From Flectonema sp. DT1601 (taxonomy: Eukaryota; Euglenozoa; Diplonemea; Diplonemida; Diplonemidae), in contig OZ025806.1 in the NCBI GenBank assembly GCA_964019425.1, positions 615,374 through 679,373 of the forward strand: a DNA stretch of 64,000 bases. Reading direction: 5' to 3'. Below the pieces are notes generated by a model that saw only the letters and a list, made by a program, of their open reading frames with translations, made no database searches and was not told the origin of the DNA. The position numbers and the translations under genes are program-made. Positions 62,395-64,000 of the stretch are shown piece after piece (positions within the stretch are counted from its first letter, which is position 1; each line of letters begins with the position of its first letter).

Positions 62395-63831
62395 ATGTCG
62401 TACAAAGACAAAGTTGCTTCAATCGAAGAAGACATCAACAGCACGTGGGATGCGAGTTGCACACCTTCAATGATTGAGTATTTAAAGATTCCAAATCAGT
62501 CTCCCAACTACGACTCAGAAGAGAGAACAAATGGTCTCACTGAGAAGGCATTTCAAGTTCTAATTGATTGGGCTAAGGGTTCAGGTGTTGTTGGAATGAA
62601 GATGGAGTACATGCAAGAAAAGGGAAGAACTCCTTTCTTACTAATTGACATCGCAGCTACCGATACCAACTCAAAAGGAAACACTCTACTAATGTACGGA
62701 CACATGGATAAACAACCTCCAATGGAGCCTTGGTTAGAAGGTCTTGGACCATACTCTCCAGTGATTAAGGATGACAAGTTATATGGAAGAGGTGGGGCAG
62801 ACGACGGATATGCGATTTTCGGAGCAGTTCTCGCAGTACGCGCTCTTCAAAAGGCTGGTATCCCTCACGGACATATCTGTGTCATGATTGAAGCATGTGA
62901 AGAATCTGGATCATTTGACTTGGACTTCTACATCGAGAAAGTAAAGAAGACACTTGGGGATGTCGATCTCGTAATTTGCTTAGACAGCGGCACCCTAGAC
63001 TATGACACAATGTGGTGTACAACTTCACTTCGAGGTGTAGTAGGAGGAAAGTTAACAGTGTCCCTCTTAAAGGAAAGTATGCACTCAGGATTAGGAAGTG
63101 GTATCGCTCCAGATGCCTTTCGAGTTCTCAGAATGGTTTTAAATAAAATTGAAGACGTCAATACCGGAGAAGTCACTTGTCCAGAACTATGTTGCGAACT
63201 TCCAGAAGACGTAAAGGGCAGCTTCGACTACCTAGACGGCCTTCCTACTAAGTTAGTATCACCAACTGTCCCATTTCATGATTCTGTGGACCTCAATTTA
63301 AAAGAATCTGAACTCGCCTTACTAAACACATGGAAGCCAACCATCACAGTGACTGGTCAAGATGGATTGTTTCCTTGTAATAAAGCTGGTAATGTTCTTT
63401 ATGATAGTTTGAGTGTTATGTTATCAGTTAGACTACCACCAACTGTTGATCCTGATACTGCAAGTGCTGGTCTTAAAAAAGCATTGATAGACAGTCCACC
63501 GTACGGAGCGAAGGTTAAGTTCGAACCTGAGTTCGGAGGTCCGGGTTGGAAAGCACCAGCATTACAACCTTGGTGTGCTGATGTGTTGGAAAATGCATCG
63601 GTTGTTGGGTTTAAGAAACCTCTCGCTCGTATGGCTCTTGGTGGATCTATCCCATTTATGGGAATGCTTGGGGCGATGTTTCCATCTGCTCAGTTCTGTA
63701 TCACTGGCATTCTGGGACCTCAGAGCAATGCTCATGGTCCAAATGAGTTCCTTCACATCTCTTACACAAAGAAATTAATTCTTTCCTTAACTAGCATCAT
63801 TGCTGACCACCACACTGTTGACAGACGGTAG
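62395..63831 (+). CDS. CNDP2: Cytosolic non-specific dipeptidase, M20 metallopeptidase
   Basis: 478 residues, the usual length of CNDP/carnosinase-type enzymes. Metal-binding and catalytic residues lie in the expected order: His in LMYGHMDKQPP (about residue 102), Asp in GRGGADDGYA (about 135), the Glu pair in EACEESGS (about 167), Asp in LVICLDSG (about 196), and the late His in GPQSNAHGPNEF. The lid domain (WCTTSLRGVVGGKLTV, MHSGLGSG) is present. The enzyme cleaves dipeptides in the cytosol using two metal ions; no signal peptide is seen. The start MSYKDKVASIEEDI fits the family. A TTCTCAAAATAG lies upstream of an A/T-rich leader. Confidence 0.95.
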   Translation: MSYKDKVASIEEDINSTWDASCTPSMIEYLKIPNQSPNYDSEERTNGLTEKAFQVLIDWAKGSGVVGMKMEYMQEKGRTPFLLIDIAATDTNSKGNTLLMYGHMDKQPPMEPWLEGLGPYSPVIKDDKLYGRGGADDGYAIFGAVLAVRALQKAGIPHGHICVMIEACEESGSFDLDFYIEKVKKTLGDVDLVICLDSGTLDYDTMWCTTSLRGVVGGKLTVSLLKESMHSGLGSGIAPDAFRVLRMVLNKIEDVNTGEVTCPELCCELPEDVKGSFDYLDGLPTKLVSPTVPFHDSVDLNLKESELALLNTWKPTITVTGQDGLFPCNKAGNVLYDSLSVMLSVRLPPTVDPDTASAGLKKALIDSPPYGAKVKFEPEFGGPGWKAPALQPWCADVLENASVVGFKKPLARMALGGSIPFMGMLGAMFPSAQFCITGILGPQSNAHGPNEFLHISYTKKLILSLTSIIADHHTVDRR

Positions 63832-64000
63832 TAGTTTCTTAAGAAGTCAATACATTCTGTCGAGGAAAAAAAAAAAGAAGAAAAAAAAAAAAGAGGAAAA
63901 AAAAATTCTGATTTTAGTTTATTCAGTTGCTGTTCTTGCTGCTGAAGAAAGTACTTAGTAACTTCAGGCGTACGATATATTGTTTTATTTAGCCACTCCA
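63832..64000. other. 3' flank of the dipeptidase gene
   Basis: A-rich tract at 63866-63905. No start of another gene is visible before the window ends. Confidence 0.5.

Overview
The window comes from a unicellular eukaryote (a protist) with an AT-rich genome full of long A and T runs. The host genes carry short GT-AG introns (62-96 nt), which rules out a prokaryote. The right-hand 35 kb holds about fourteen host or host-like genes, all on the plus strand. Most have a T-rich stretch ending in AG shortly before the ATG. That layout recalls lineages with one-directional gene clusters and spliced-leader trans-splicing (for example Euglenozoa), but a single window cannot settle the lineage, and 5'-UTR introns would look the same.

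Left half (1 to about 29,000): nested mobile DNA. A LINE with a restriction-like endonuclease (R2/CRE-type architecture: zinc fingers, RT, CCHC, RLE, long coiled-coil tail) lies on the minus strand from about 13,860 down to 4,237. It is split by a 4.1-kb palindromic insertion of dyad-rich tandem repeats (5306-9391) and by a 301-bp TA-flanked MITE (13445-13745). A second, 5'-truncated copy fills 1-1158. The same tandem arrays recur at 1795-2440 and 14921-18900. The last array is split by an 841-bp Mutator-like MITE with 9-bp target duplications, which carries three long hairpins and a tRNA-like segment. From 26,077 down to 18,922 lies a GC-rich element whose 1879-codon ORF joins an RLE-type C-terminal domain, 100-residue Pro/Thr repeats, a ubiquitin-specific protease (USP/C19) domain, two RNase H1-type hybrid-binding domains and an RNase H-like fold. 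A truncated copy of its 3' end is at 2441-4236. A TIR transposon (26826-28934) is inserted upstream of it.

Right half (29,000 to 64,000): host genes. In order: an HNH-nuclease-like ORF, dynein light chain LC8, a coiled-coil protein with a PH-like N-terminus, a possible ubiquitin-fold protein, a 60-residue two-exon protein, a secreted Cys-repeat protein, an AlkB-family dioxygenase with an internal ubiquitin-like domain, a three-exon protein of unknown role, a Cys/His zinc-binding protein, an 8.4-kb region with no recognisable gene, two more proteins (one coiled-coil), a SURF6-family ribosome-biogenesis protein, a 2217-residue LRR / TIR-like / cyclic-nucleotide-binding / CLU protein, and an M20-family cytosolic dipeptidase.

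The most unusual items are the USP-bearing retroelement ORF, the LRR-TIR-CNBD-CLU giant, the fold-back array inside the LINE, and the A-rich 3' ends of the introns.
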